The notes beneath the pieces were generated by a model. That model saw only the letters and a program-made list of their open reading frames with translations. It ran no database searches and was not told the origin of the DNA. The position numbers and the translations under genes are program-made. Shown here one piece after another: positions 25,212 to 34,006 of a stretch of DNA of 64,000 bases; the first letter of the stretch is position 1; every line of letters begins with the position of its first letter. The stretch is from Enterobacter sp. kpr-6 (GTDB lineage: Bacteria > Pseudomonadota > Gammaproteobacteria > Enterobacterales > Enterobacteriaceae), in the NCBI RefSeq assembly GCF_900116015.1, contig NZ_FOYH01000004.1, positions 1-64,000 on the forward strand. Reading direction: 5' to 3'.

Positions 25212-26141
25212 ATGGAAACTGCTAATCCGGCAACGATTTTTGCCCGTAAAAAAGTTGCTTACGCCTGCGCGACCCTGTGCTGCCTGCTGTGGGGAAGCTC
25301 TTACCCCGCGATCAAAAATGGTTATGAAATTTTTGAAATCGCCACCGATGACATCCCTTCAAAAATTGTCTTTGCCGGGTACCGCTTCCTGTTTGCCGGT
25401 CTTTTGCTGCTGCTGTTTGCCATGGCGCAGCGTAAACCCATCGCGCGATTCAGCCCCCGGCAGTATGGACAACTGGCCTTTTTAGGACTGACGCAAACCT
25501 CTGTTCAGTATGCTTTTTTCTATATTGGCCTCGCGTTTACCACCGGTGTGAAAGGCTCGATCATGAACGCCACCGGAACCTTTTTCAGCGTCCTGCTGGC
25601 CCACTTCATCTATCAGAACGACAAGCTGAGCTACAACAAAACTATCGGCTGCGTACTGGGATTTGCCGGGGTGATGCTGGTCAACATTAACCACTCGCTG
25701 ATGGACGTCAGTTTCGTCTGGATGGGCGACGGCTTTGTGGTGCTGGCGGCGTTTATCCTGTCGGCGGCCACGCTTTACGGCAAACGCATTTCGCAGACGG
25801 TGGACCCGACGGTCATGACCGGCTGGCAACTGGCCTTTGGCGGCGGCGTGCTGGTGGTAGGGGGCTATCTGACGGGCGGAACGCTGGTGGTACACAGCGC
25901 CACGGCAGTGGCGATTCTGGGATATCTGACGCTGCTCTCATCCATCGCTTTCGCCCTGTGGAGCGTGCTGCTGAAATACAACCGCGTGAGTATGATTGCG
26001 CCGTTTAACTTCGTGATCCCGGTCGCCGGGACGGTGCTTTCGGCGATTTTCCTTGGGGAAAATATTCTCGACATCAAATACGCCATTGCGCTGGTGCTGG
26101 TGTGTTCGGGGATCTGGTGGGTCAACAAGCGTACTGCCTGA
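25212..26141 (+). CDS. DMT-superfamily (EamA) transporter
   Basis: A 309-residue inner-membrane protein with ten predicted helices in two EamA repeats; the first contains LLWGSSYPAIKNGYE and the second MIAPFNFVIPVAGTVLSAIFLGENI near the end. Such proteins export small metabolites, but the substrate cannot be named. Start is uncertain: the ATG at 25212 is used, but GGAAGGA lies only a base or two away; the frame continues upstream to a GTG at 25203. It replaces the K-12 yjfZ-ytfA segment between rplI and ytfB and is convergent with ytfB, sharing a terminator-like hairpin. Confidence 0.85.
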   Translation: METANPATIFARKKVAYACATLCCLLWGSSYPAIKNGYEIFEIATDDIPSKIVFAGYRFLFAGLLLLLFAMAQRKPIARFSPRQYGQLAFLGLTQTSVQYAFFYIGLAFTTGVKGSIMNATGTFFSVLLAHFIYQNDKLSYNKTIGCVLGFAGVMLVNINHSLMDVSFVWMGDGFVVLAAFILSAATLYGKRISQTVDPTVMTGWQLAFGGGVLVVGGYLTGGTLVVHSATAVAILGYLTLLSSIAFALWSVLLKYNRVSMIAPFNFVIPVAGTVLSAIFLGENILDIKYAIALVLVCSGIWWVNKRTA

Positions 26142-26143
26142 TA

Positions 26144-26177
26144 AAACGCCGGGCCAGCGATTAGCGACCCGGCGTAA
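26144..26177. terminator. bidirectional terminator between the DMT transporter and ytfB
   Basis: ACGCCGGG and CCCGGCGT form a perfect stem around a 14-nt loop, with A residues on the left and an AT-rich right flank, serving both convergent genes. Confidence 0.6.
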
Positions 26178-26180
26178 CAT

Positions 26181-26798
26181 TTATTGCGCGCGAATAAAAC
26201 TGCCGTCCGGCTGGCGGGTAAAGAGCACCTGCTGATTACCTTCACCTTCAATAGTCAGGCCCGTCACCACGCCGCTGGCGTTCTGGCGGATCTTCACGAT
26301 TTGCCCGGTTTGCAGACTGCTCAACGGCTTACCGCTGCCCTCGACCTGCGCCATCGCATAGACGTCGGTAGGCGGCAGATTATGGTCGCGGAATAACTGC
26401 GCCAGCGTTTTGCCGGACTCAATGCGGTACGTGCGCCACTGCTGTTCAATACCCACCGGCTCCTGTAGCGGTGCGGCCTCCTGCGTTACCGGCTCCTCTT
26501 CCATCTGCGGTTCAGGATTTTGCGGCAAAGATTGCGCCGGTTCACTGACCAGCGGCGGCTGTTCCACCGGTTGAGGCTGAGGGGATGACTGGGTTGGCAG
26601 GTCGATTTGCGCATCGCGCTGAGCAGGCAGCGCGTCGTTCCCGTCGGGCGTGGGAAGCAGGATGCCAACGACGACCAGCGCGGCCGCAAGAATAATACCG
26701 CGACGATGCATCGGCGGAAGCGGGTCCATAAGGCGAAAATTGTCCGGTGCGTGCCAGATTTTCGCCAGGGTAGGTTTCAGTGCAAATCGCCCGGGCAT
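26181..26798 (-). CDS. ytfB: cell-division-associated LysM-like/OapA protein YtfB
   Basis: A 205-residue single-pass inner-membrane protein. The short cytoplasmic N-terminus (MPGRFALKPTLAKIWHAPDN) precedes one helix near residues 33-50 (GIILAAALVVVGILLP), a Gln/Pro/Glu-rich periplasmic linker at about 60-120, and a C-terminal OapA/LysM-like domain (TYRIESGKTLAQLFRDHNLPPTDVYAMAQVEG). E. coli YtfB binds glycans and localises at the septum. It diverges from fklB. Confidence 0.92.
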   Translation of the reverse strand: MPGRFALKPTLAKIWHAPDNFRLMDPLPPMHRRGIILAAALVVVGILLPTPDGNDALPAQRDAQIDLPTQSSPQPQPVEQPPLVSEPAQSLPQNPEPQMEEEPVTQEAAPLQEPVGIEQQWRTYRIESGKTLAQLFRDHNLPPTDVYAMAQVEGSGKPLSSLQTGQIVKIRQNASGVVTGLTIEGEGNQQVLFTRQPDGSFIRAQ

Positions 26799-27030
26799 GG
26801 CTTTCCTCCTGCTCCGCGTCGTTATTTTCCTGTGCCATTGAGTATAGATGGCTAACTGCCTGATGAGCGTAGCAAAGCCGACTTTCGTGACATCAGATCG
26901 GGAATAATCTTAACCTCTCTATTGTTTCGTTTTCCCTGCGATTTGTCATCAATCGCGGCGACAAAGTTTTACCCGTCGCAGCGTGACTGTTATGCTGCCC
27001 GCTACATTAAACAGGATGAAAGGAAAACCC

Positions 27031-27651
27031 ATGACAACCCCGACTTTTGACACTATCGAAGCGCAGGCAAGTTACGGTATTGGCTTGCAGGTAGGCCAGC
27101 AGCTGAGCGAGTCTGGCCTCCAGGGACTGTTACCGGACGCGCTGGTAGCAGGCATTGCCGATGCGCTGGCGGGCAAACAGCCTGCGGTACCGGTTGATGT
27201 GGTTCACCGCGCGCTGCGTGAAATCCACGAACGCGCTGATGCAGTACGTCGCGAGCGCTTTGAATCAATGGCTGCGGAAGGCACCCAGTATCTCGAAGAA
27301 AACCGCGAGAAAGAGGGTGTGAACAGCACCGAAACGGGCTTACAGTTCCGCGTCCTGAAGCAGGGCGAGGGCGCAATCCCGGCGCGTACTGACCGTGTGC
27401 GCGTGCACTATACCGGTAAACTGATCGACGGCACCGTGTTTGACAGCTCCGTCGCGCGCGGCGAACCGGCTGAATTCCCGGTCAACGGCGTTATCGCAGG
27501 CTGGATCGAAGCGCTGACCCTGATGCCGGTGGGTTCCAAATGGGAACTGACCATTCCGCAAAATCTCGCTTACGGCGAGCGCGGTGCAGGTGCATCCATT
27601 CCGCCGTTCAGCACCCTGGTGTTTGAAGTGGAATTGCTGGAAATCCTGTAA
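27031..27651 (+). CDS. fklB: FKBP-type peptidyl-prolyl isomerase FklB (FKBP22)
   Basis: FklB is a homodimeric FK506-binding-type prolyl isomerase of 206 residues. The N-terminal helical dimerisation domain ([21 protein letters not shown]) leads to the FKBP domain from about residue 110 ([62 protein letters not shown]). The ATG at 27031 is preceded by AAAGGAAA and matches E. coli; an ATG at 26983 would add 16 unsupported residues. No signal peptide, so it is likely cytosolic. Confidence 0.96.
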   Translation: MTTPTFDTIEAQASYGIGLQVGQQLSESGLQGLLPDALVAGIADALAGKQPAVPVDVVHRALREIHERADAVRRERFESMAAEGTQYLEENREKEGVNSTETGLQFRVLKQGEGAIPARTDRVRVHYTGKLIDGTVFDSSVARGEPAEFPVNGVIAGWIEALTLMPVGSKWELTIPQNLAYGERGAGASIPPFSTLVFEVELLEIL

Positions 27652-27966
27652 TTCCGTTGAACGATTCCTCTCCCTGCCTGGGGAGAGGAAGTCACAAAAC
27701 AGCACATCCTCCATTCTTTTGCGCAATCCTGGTGTTTAATCTTGCAAATGCATTGATTGAGTGTATTTTTGTGAGCCTGTTCGCAGAAGCTGAGTGATAT
27801 AACACTCACTTTAAACATAAATTTAACATTACCCCGAATTCGACGTATTCATCCCACCGATTCTTACCTACTATCGATGAGTCAAAAATCAAGGCATTGT
27901 CACGTAGTGACGTAATGAAAGGCCAGAAGAGCCTCAACAACACAGACAGGTACAGGAATAAATCAC
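27652..27966 (+). other. fklB-cycA intergenic region with cycA leader
   Basis: 315 bases without a gene. The first part (27668-27690) holds CCTCTCCCTGCCTGGGGAGAGG, a solitary degenerate half of the intergenic repeat that may act as a terminator hairpin. The remainder is A/T-rich and holds the cycA promoter and leader; no unique promoter was assigned. Confidence 0.6.
27935..27950 (+). promoter_or_regulatory. candidate GcvB small-RNA target in the cycA leader
   Basis: The leader contains a C/A-rich stretch CAACAACACAGACAGG just upstream of the ribosome site. In E. coli and Salmonella, cycA is repressed by GcvB, whose G/U-rich R1 region binds CACAACA-type sequences; this stretch fits that pattern. 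Confidence 0.45.
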
Positions 27967-29379
27967 ATGGTAGATCAGGTAAAAGTCGTTGCCGACGAAC
28001 AGGCACCGGCTGAGCAATCTCTACGGCGTAATCTCACTAACCGTCATATTCAGCTTATCGCCATCGGCGGTGCTATCGGCACCGGGCTGTTTATGGGATC
28101 GGGTAAAACCATCAGCCTCGCCGGACCGTCGATCATTTTCGTTTATATGATCATCGGTTTTATGCTGTTTTTCGTTATGCGCGCCATGGGCGAGCTGCTG
28201 CTCTCAAATCTGGAATATAAATCGTTCAGCGACTTTGCCGCCGACCTGCTCGGGCCGTGGGCGGGCTATTTTACCGGCTGGACGTACTGGTTTTGCTGGG
28301 TGGTCACCGGCATGGCAGATGTGGTGGCGATCACCGCGTACGCACAATTCTGGTTCCCCGGTCTCTCAGACTGGGTCGCTTCGCTGGCGGTCATTTTGTT
28401 GCTGCTGAGCCTGAATCTGGCGACGGTAAAAATGTTCGGCGAGATGGAATTCTGGTTTGCGATGATCAAGATTGTCGCGATTGTGGCGCTGGTTATCGTC
28501 GGCCTGGTGATGGTCCTGACGCATTTTACCTCCCCGTCGGGCGTGGAAGCCTCTTTCGCTCATCTGTGGAATGACGGCGGCTGGTTCCCGAAAGGCATCA
28601 GCGGCTTCTTCGCAGGCTTCCAGATTGCGGTGTTTGCTTTTGTGGGCATCGAACTGGTGGGGACCACGGCGGCAGAAACCAAAGATCCGGAGAAATCCCT
28701 GCCGCGTGCGATCAATTCGATTCCCATCCGCATCATCATGTTCTACGTGTTCGCACTGATTGTGATTATGTCGGTGACGCCGTGGAGTTCCGTGGTTCCG
28801 GATAAGAGCCCGTTCGTTGAGCTGTTTGTGCTGGTCGGTTTACCGGCGGCGGCGAGCATTATCAACTTTGTGGTGCTGACCTCTGCCGCATCGTCGGCGA
28901 ACAGCGGCGTGTTCTCAACCAGCCGTATGCTGTTTGGTCTGGCACAGGATGGCGTTGCGCCGAAAAGTTTCGGTAAGCTGTCAAAACGCGCGGTGCCGGC
29001 AACGGGCCTGACGTTCTCCTGCATTTGTCTGCTCGGCGGTGTGGTGATCCTGTTCGTGAACCCGAGCGTGATTGCCGCGTTCACCATGATCACCACCGTC
29101 TCGGCGATCCTGTTTATGTTCGTCTGGACGATTATTCTGTGCTCGTACCTGGTGTACCGCAAACAGCGCCCGGAACTGCATGAGAAGTCGATTTATAAAA
29201 TGCCGCTCGGCAAGGTGATGTGCTGGGTATGTATGGCGTTCTTTGCGTTTGTGCTGGTGCTGCTGACGCTGGAGAGCGATACCCGTCAGGCGCTGATCGT
29301 CACGCCGCTGTGGTTTGTGGTGCTCGGTGTGTTCTGGCTGCTGGTAGGCAGGAAGCGCATCGCGGCAATGCGTAAATAA
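27967..29379 (+). CDS. cycA: D-serine/D-alanine/glycine permease CycA
   Basis: CycA is an APC-family proton symporter in the inner membrane for glycine, D-alanine, D-serine and D-cycloserine. The 470-residue product has about twelve membrane helices; the first contains the consensus GGAIGTGLFMGSGK, helix 6 the AFVGIELVGTTAAET segment. It matches E. coli nearly end to end. A repeat cluster follows the stop, shared with the convergent ytfE gene. Confidence 0.97.
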   Translation: MVDQVKVVADEQAPAEQSLRRNLTNRHIQLIAIGGAIGTGLFMGSGKTISLAGPSIIFVYMIIGFMLFFVMRAMGELLLSNLEYKSFSDFAADLLGPWAGYFTGWTYWFCWVVTGMADVVAITAYAQFWFPGLSDWVASLAVILLLLSLNLATVKMFGEMEFWFAMIKIVAIVALVIVGLVMVLTHFTSPSGVEASFAHLWNDGGWFPKGISGFFAGFQIAVFAFVGIELVGTTAAETKDPEKSLPRAINSIPIRIIMFYVFALIVIMSVTPWSSVVPDKSPFVELFVLVGLPAAASIINFVVLTSAASSANSGVFSTSRMLFGLAQDGVAPKSFGKLSKRAVPATGLTFSCICLLGGVVILFVNPSVIAAFTMITTVSAILFMFVWTIILCSYLVYRKQRPELHEKSIYKMPLGKVMCWVCMAFFAFVLVLLTLESDTRQALIVTPLWFVVLGVFWLLVGRKRIAAMRK

Positions 29380-29382
29380 CTA

Positions 29383-29478
29383 CCCCTCACCCTAACCCTC
29401 TCCCCTGGGGAGAGGGGACAGAGCGGGCACGGAATCGAAACCTCCCTCTCCCTCAGGGAGAGGGCCGGGGTGAGGGTG
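29383..29478. repeat. intergenic CCCTCTCCCT palindrome repeat, cluster B
   Basis: Between the convergent cycA and ytfE stops. It opens CCCCTCACCCTAACCCTC, has one TCCCCTGGGGAGAGGGG unit and one CCCTCTCCCTCAGGGAGAGGG unit, and closes GGCCGGGGTGAGGGTG, the same ends as the clusters at 17.3, 48.6 and 60.7 kb. It may terminate both genes. Confidence 0.85.
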
Positions 29479-29482
29479 AAAA

Positions 29483-30145
29483 CTACTCCCCCGCCAGCGC
29501 CCGTGGGAACAGCACATTGTTCTCAAGGCTGATATGCTCCATCAGATCATCAATCAGCTCATTAATCCCGTTGTACATCGCTTTCCACGTCGTGCAGGCT
29601 TCCGGCGGCGGCGTCACATTATTGGTGGTGTGCTTAATCACCTCCAGCAGTTCGCCCGCATCGTCGTGCTCGCTTTCCATCACATTAATTGGCCCCGCCG
29701 CATGGCTGCCCATGCCCTGTTTGATCATCGGGAACAGGATCTGCTCCTCTTTCATCATATGACTGGAAAGTTCTTCATGCAGCATGGTCAGGTATTTGGC
29801 CAGGCCGCGCGGGACGTTGGGTTTATCCGCGTGAACGCGTTCCACTTTCGTGGCCTGCAGGATCAGTTCCGGTAACTGCTCGCGGTGACGGTCATGGTAG
29901 CGCACGATAATGTGATCGATGATGTCGCCCAGCGGTGCGGCGCGCCAGTCTTTTTCCACCGGCTGCGTAGCCAGTTCTGCCAGTTGAGCTTCAATCACCG
30001 CCACGTCAATTTCCTTGCGTGCCGCCGCTCGTTCCAGCGTTTGTTTACCACCGCAGCAGTAATCCATGTCGTACTGGCGGAACAGCGCGGACGCGCGTGG
30101 AATGGAAAGGGCAAGTTCACCTAAAGGTTGATCGCGAAAGGCCAT
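29483..30145 (-). CDS. ytfE: iron-sulfur-cluster repair di-iron protein YtfE (RIC)
   Basis: YtfE is a cytosolic hemerythrin-like di-iron protein needed to repair Fe-S clusters damaged by nitrosative or oxidative stress. The 220-residue product has the N-terminal ScdA domain with Cys30-Cys31 ([11 protein letters not shown]) and a four-helix hemerythrin domain with the metal-ligand motifs [26 protein letters not shown] and HISLENN. It lies under a palindromic NsrR-like operator (30172-30194), so it should respond to nitric oxide through the nsrR gene of this window. Confidence 0.96.
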   Translation of the reverse strand: MAFRDQPLGELALSIPRASALFRQYDMDYCCGGKQTLERAAARKEIDVAVIEAQLAELATQPVEKDWRAAPLGDIIDHIIVRYHDRHREQLPELILQATKVERVHADKPNVPRGLAKYLTMLHEELSSHMMKEEQILFPMIKQGMGSHAAGPINVMESEHDDAGELLEVIKHTTNNVTPPPEACTTWKAMYNGINELIDDLMEHISLENNVLFPRALAGE

Positions 30146-30171
30146 GGCCGTTACCTCGTTAGTCAGAATAT

Positions 30172-30194
30172 AAATTGCATTTTAAATGCATCTT
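30172..30194 (-). promoter_or_regulatory. NsrR operator of ytfE
   Basis: AAATTGCATTT-T-AAATGCATCTT is an 11-1-11 inverted repeat with 9 of 11 positions symmetrical, like the E. coli NsrR site in front of ytfE (AAGATGCATTT half-sites). It begins 27 bases before the ytfE start codon. Confidence 0.8.
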
Positions 30195-30334
30195 TAAGGC
30201 GAAGATATAACCCTTTTGAGGCAAAGCCTGATTCCGTTGAATTTTGTGGTCTGCGTCACAAAAAAATCCTGTCCCTAACGCCTTGATCCTCTTGCAAAAG
30301 TCACAAAATCGTTTCTTTCTTGCGATTACTTCGT

Positions 30335-30361
30335 TAAACAAGCGTTAAAACCTGCCGATAA
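30335..30361 (+). promoter_or_regulatory. sigma-28 (FliA) promoter of the NWETF chemoreceptor
   Basis: TAAACAAG, an 11-bp spacer and a perfect GCCGATAA match the FliA consensus. The transcript would start about 35 bases before the ATG at 30405. Confidence 0.85.
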
Positions 30362-30404
30362 AGCTTCATTCAGACAATATCCTGCGGCTTACAAAAGGTT
30401 TTCA

Positions 30405-32054
30405 ATGTTTAAACGTATAAAAGTTATAACCTTATTAATCATAGTGTTGTTAGTGTTCGGCGTAATGCAGCTGATCTCAGCGGGTATCTTTATCAGCGCC
30501 CTGAACAATGACAAATCCAACTTTACGGTTTCACAGTTATCCAGCCAGAACGTGGCGGAATTTACTGACGCCTGGATTAGCCTCAATCAGGCGCGCGTGA
30601 CCCTTAACCGGGGCATGTTGCGTCTGCAAAGCAGCGCGGCGAGCCAGATTAACGGCGGGCAGCTCAGCGATCTGGTGAAGAACGCTAACAATCTGCTCAG
30701 TGACGCACAGAGCCATTTCGATAAGTACAACGCCCTGCCCGAAACGCCGGGACTGGATCCCCGTCTGGCTTCCGAGCTGGAAAAGCAGTACGGCATCTAC
30801 TCCGCCACCCTGGCTGAAATGAACCGACTGTTAGCGGCGGGCGAGCTTGAAGCCATGTTTAAGCAAAACGCCGAACAAAAGCAGGTTGCGATGCAGGCCA
30901 TCTATCATGACTGGCGTGAAGCGCAGGCGCTGCTTGCCAGCCGTGGTATTGCCGATAACGAAAGCGACTACCTGCGCATTCTGTGGATCCTGGGTGCGAT
31001 GATGGTCATCGTGGTGGTCGTGATCGTGGCAAGCTGGAGCGCCATGCAGCGCGTGCTGCTCAAACCGCTGCACGAGGTGATGAACCACATCCGTCACATT
31101 GCCGCAGGCGATCTGACCCATGAGATCGACGCGGAAGGTAAAAACGAAATGGCCCTGCTGGCGCATAACGTGCGCGAAATGCAGCAGGCGCTGGTCAACA
31201 CCGTTAGCGTCGTGCGCGATGGCGCGGACACCATCTTTACCGGCGCGGGTGAAATCTCCGTGGGCAGCAACGATCTCTCCTCGCGTACCGAGCAGCAGGC
31301 CGCCTCACTGGAAGAAACCGCCGCCAGCATGGAGCAATTAACCGCGACGGTGAAACAAAACGCCGACAACGCGCGTCAGGCGACGCAACTGGCGAAAAAT
31401 GCCTCCGAAACCGCGCAGAAAGGCGGAGCGGTAGTGGATGGCGTGGTGCGCACCATGGACGAAATCGCCACCAGCTCCAGCAAAATCGCCCAGATCACCA
31501 ACGTGATCGACGGTATTGCCTTCCAGACCAATATCCTGGCGCTGAACGCGGCGGTTGAAGCGGCGCGTGCGGGCGAGCAGGGGCGCGGATTTGCGGTGGT
31601 AGCGGGCGAAGTCCGCACCCTGGCGAGTCGCAGCGCGCAGGCAGCCAAAGAGATCAAAGCGCTGATTGATGATTCCGGGAGCCGCGTCGAAGCCGGTTCT
31701 GCACTGGTGAACGAAGCCGGGGAAACCATGGCAGAAATCGTCAATGCGGTGACCCGCGTGACTGACATCATGGGTGAGATTGCCTCGGCCTCCGATGAGC
31801 AAAGCCGCGGTATCGATCAGGTCGGCCAGGCGGTCGCGGAGATGGATCGCGTGACCCAGCAAAACGCCTCGCTGGTGGAAGAATCTGCGGCAGCGGCAGC
31901 CGCCCTGGAAGAACAGGCTGGCCGTCTGAATGACGCCGTGTCGGTATTCAAAATGAACCGCACGCCTGCGGGAAAAACGGCGAGCGTTAAGACTCCTCGC
32001 GCCACCGCAAAACCTGCCCAGACGCTGAACGACGCGAACTGGGAAACCTTCTAA
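30405..32054 (+). CDS. methyl-accepting chemotaxis protein, Tsr/Tar type with NWETF tail
   Basis: A 549-residue chemoreceptor. Helix 1 (residues 8-30) and helix 2 (about 188-210) flank a periplasmic four-helix bundle of about 155 residues. In the bundle the sequence [12 protein letters not shown] resembles the amino-acid-binding motif of Tsr and Tar, in which Arg, Asn and Arg contact the ligand; the ligand itself is not determined. A HAMP domain and the conserved tip [31 protein letters not shown] follow, and the protein ends NWETF, the tether for CheR and CheB. It has its own FliA promoter and is absent from this position in K-12. It adds a high-abundance-type receptor to the repertoire. Confidence 0.95.
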   Translation: MFKRIKVITLLIIVLLVFGVMQLISAGIFISALNNDKSNFTVSQLSSQNVAEFTDAWISLNQARVTLNRGMLRLQSSAASQINGGQLSDLVKNANNLLSDAQSHFDKYNALPETPGLDPRLASELEKQYGIYSATLAEMNRLLAAGELEAMFKQNAEQKQVAMQAIYHDWREAQALLASRGIADNESDYLRILWILGAMMVIVVVVIVASWSAMQRVLLKPLHEVMNHIRHIAAGDLTHEIDAEGKNEMALLAHNVREMQQALVNTVSVVRDGADTIFTGAGEISVGSNDLSSRTEQQAASLEETAASMEQLTATVKQNADNARQATQLAKNASETAQKGGAVVDGVVRTMDEIATSSSKIAQITNVIDGIAFQTNILALNAAVEAARAGEQGRGFAVVAGEVRTLASRSAQAAKEIKALIDDSGSRVEAGSALVNEAGETMAEIVNAVTRVTDIMGEIASASDEQSRGIDQVGQAVAEMDRVTQQNASLVEESAAAAAALEEQAGRLNDAVSVFKMNRTPAGKTASVKTPRATAKPAQTLNDANWETF

Positions 32055-32061
32055 ACCCCGC

Positions 32062-32083
32062 GCCCGGCACAACCGTGCCGGGC
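32062..32083. terminator. perfect hairpin between the chemoreceptor and ytfF
   Basis: GCCCGGCAC-aacc-GTGCCGGGC is a 9-bp perfect stem between convergent genes. No strong T-run follows in either direction, so it could be a terminator or a REP-like element. Confidence 0.55.
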
Positions 32084-32085
32084 TG

Positions 32086-33027
32086 TTACACCCGGCGCGG
32101 TTTCACCCGCACGGCAATCACCACGCCCGTCACCAGCAGCGCAATCCCGGTCGCCGTCAGCAGCGGAGGCAGACTCTGGCGCAGTAAAAAGGTATACAGC
32201 ATCCCGGCCAGGGTTTCGAAAACGATCAGCGGCCCTAAAATCACCGTCGGTAGTTTCTGACTGGCGAGATTCCAGCACAGCGCGCCCACCCAGGAACAGA
32301 GCACGGCGATTGCCACCATCAGGGTGATAAACACCTCAGGCCGTGGGCCAAACGGCAGCGAAAACGCCGGGGCTTTTCCGTGCAGCCACAGACACGCGCC
32401 GATATACCCCGCCAGCGCGACCGGCAGCGTCACCAGACCCTGCGCCGTCGCCCACATCATCGGATGCTGCGTTGGATTTTCCCGCAGCCAGCGGGCATTA
32501 CGCAGCGCGTACCACGCCCAGCAGCCGACCGACACGAACGCCAGCGCGATGCCCGAACCGTAACGCCAGCCGCTAAAATTGGGCAGACCGTGGCGGAGTT
32601 CAGCAACATTCACGCACACCAGCCCGATCAGAATACACACCAGCGCGGGAGCCAGTCGGTGCCACGGCAGCTTGCCGTCGCGCTGGCTGTAGAGCAGATT
32701 TGCCAGCACCGGCAACACCACCGGCAGCGTGCCGATGATCATGGTGGAAACCGGCGCGCCCGTGCGCTGAATAGCGCTGGCGAGACAGACGTAATAAATA
32801 AGGTTGCCCATCATGGTCAGCGCCAGCGCGGTCAGCCAGTCTTTAGGGCTGAGTTTGCGTAATCCCGCGCGCCCCAGCCACGCCAGCGGCACGGCGATAA
32901 GCCCCAGCGCCAGATAACGCCCGGTCGATTGCAGGATCGCCGGGTAATCGGGCACCATCAGCGGCCCGACAAAAATAAGTCCCCAGAACAGCCCTGCCAG
33001 CAGAGCGTACAGCACACCACTAATCAT
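32086..33027 (-). CDS. ytfF: EamA/DMT transporter YtfF
   Basis: A 313-residue inner-membrane protein with ten predicted helices in two EamA repeats, beginning MISGVLYALLAGLFWGLIFVG and ending TGIALLVTGVVIAVRVKPRRV. It is close to E. coli YtfF over its length, slightly shorter at the C-terminus. The substrate is not known. Here it follows an AraC regulator on the same strand by 73 bases, which suggests local control of export. Confidence 0.9.
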   Translation of the reverse strand: MISGVLYALLAGLFWGLIFVGPLMVPDYPAILQSTGRYLALGLIAVPLAWLGRAGLRKLSPKDWLTALALTMMGNLIYYVCLASAIQRTGAPVSTMIIGTLPVVLPVLANLLYSQRDGKLPWHRLAPALVCILIGLVCVNVAELRHGLPNFSGWRYGSGIALAFVSVGCWAWYALRNARWLRENPTQHPMMWATAQGLVTLPVALAGYIGACLWLHGKAPAFSLPFGPRPEVFITLMVAIAVLCSWVGALCWNLASQKLPTVILGPLIVFETLAGMLYTFLLRQSLPPLLTATGIALLVTGVVIAVRVKPRRV

Positions 33028-33100
33028 CTTCTTATCCGTATTGCGTCGTTGCGGGCAGTGTAGGGCAGGGCGGGCGGAGAATATTGTATGAGGTTGCGCA

Positions 33101-33925
33101 TTAGCGGCGCGCGACCTGCTTCTGATAGCGCACCGGGGTAATGCCGTAGCGGCGGGTAAAGGCGCGCGTCAGATGCGACTGATCGGTTAGTCCGGTCAGC
33201 GCCGCGACGTCGGCGGCGGGCAGGCCTTGGGTCAGAAACTCTTTGGCACGCCACAAACGGATCGCCATCAGCATCTGATGCGGAGTGACGTGGAAGTGCG
33301 CTTTAAACTGGCGCTGAAAATGGTACGGACTGAGGGCGACCACGCCCGCCAGATCGTCAAGGGTAATGGTCTGCATATAGTTGTCGTGCAGGTAATCGCG
33401 CACGCGCTCAAAGCGATGCTTACCTTCGGCGGCGACAGGCGCATGACGCGCCAGCGGCTGAAAAGCCTCGATCAGATCGAGCAAATGACCGTTCTGCGCC
33501 AGCGGATCGTCGGTATGCCAGAGCGCATGGATCAGGCGGCAGATTTGCGTTGCCCGCAGGGGATCCTGGCGTGAGACATCGGCAAACCACCAGTCGCGAA
33601 TGCCCGTCACCTGCTCCAGCCGCTCCGGTTGCAGATAAATCATCCGGTAGCGCCAGCCGTCGGCGGTGGCGGCCTCGCCGGTATGCAGTTCGTCGGGATT
33701 CATGGTGACAACGGCGTTGGCGGGGGCGACGTGGTGCGCGCCGCGATAGCGAAAACGTTCGGCCCCGGCTTCAATCGCGCCGATGCCGAAGGCTTCATGT
33801 GTGTGCGGTTCAAAGGCGTAACGCGAAATATGCGCATGATAAAGCTCCACGCCCGGCACCTGGGCCAGGTGGCGAAAGCATGCGCTGTCGGTCTTATCGC
33901 TGAACTGTTCGGGTACGCCTTGCAC
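33101..33925 (-). CDS. AraC-family transcriptional regulator (GTG start)
   Basis: A 274-residue regulator with an N-terminal AraC-type cupin (YHAHISRYAFEPHTHEAFGIGAIEAG, VVTMNPDELHTGEA) and two C-terminal helix-turn-helix motifs: ITLDDLAGVVALSPYHFQRQFKAHF and AADVAALTGLTDQSHLTRAFTRRYG, ending TPVRYQKQVARR. Such regulators commonly control a neighbouring exporter. The start at GTG 33925 has GGAG seven bases upstream; a GTG two codons earlier is also open. It is an insert relative to K-12, between ytfF and qorB. The effector is unknown. Confidence 0.87.
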   Translation of the reverse strand: MQGVPEQFSDKTDSACFRHLAQVPGVELYHAHISRYAFEPHTHEAFGIGAIEAGAERFRYRGAHHVAPANAVVTMNPDELHTGEAATADGWRYRMIYLQPERLEQVTGIRDWWFADVSRQDPLRATQICRLIHALWHTDDPLAQNGHLLDLIEAFQPLARHAPVAAEGKHRFERVRDYLHDNYMQTITLDDLAGVVALSPYHFQRQFKAHFHVTPHQMLMAIRLWRAKEFLTQGLPAADVAALTGLTDQSHLTRAFTRRYGITPVRYQKQVARR

Positions 33926-34006
33926 AATCACTCTCCGCGCGGGTCATCAGGTCATTATTAAGGATGACCCGCCGGGGTGCCACAAAAATTAACCAGTATG
34001 TAACAC

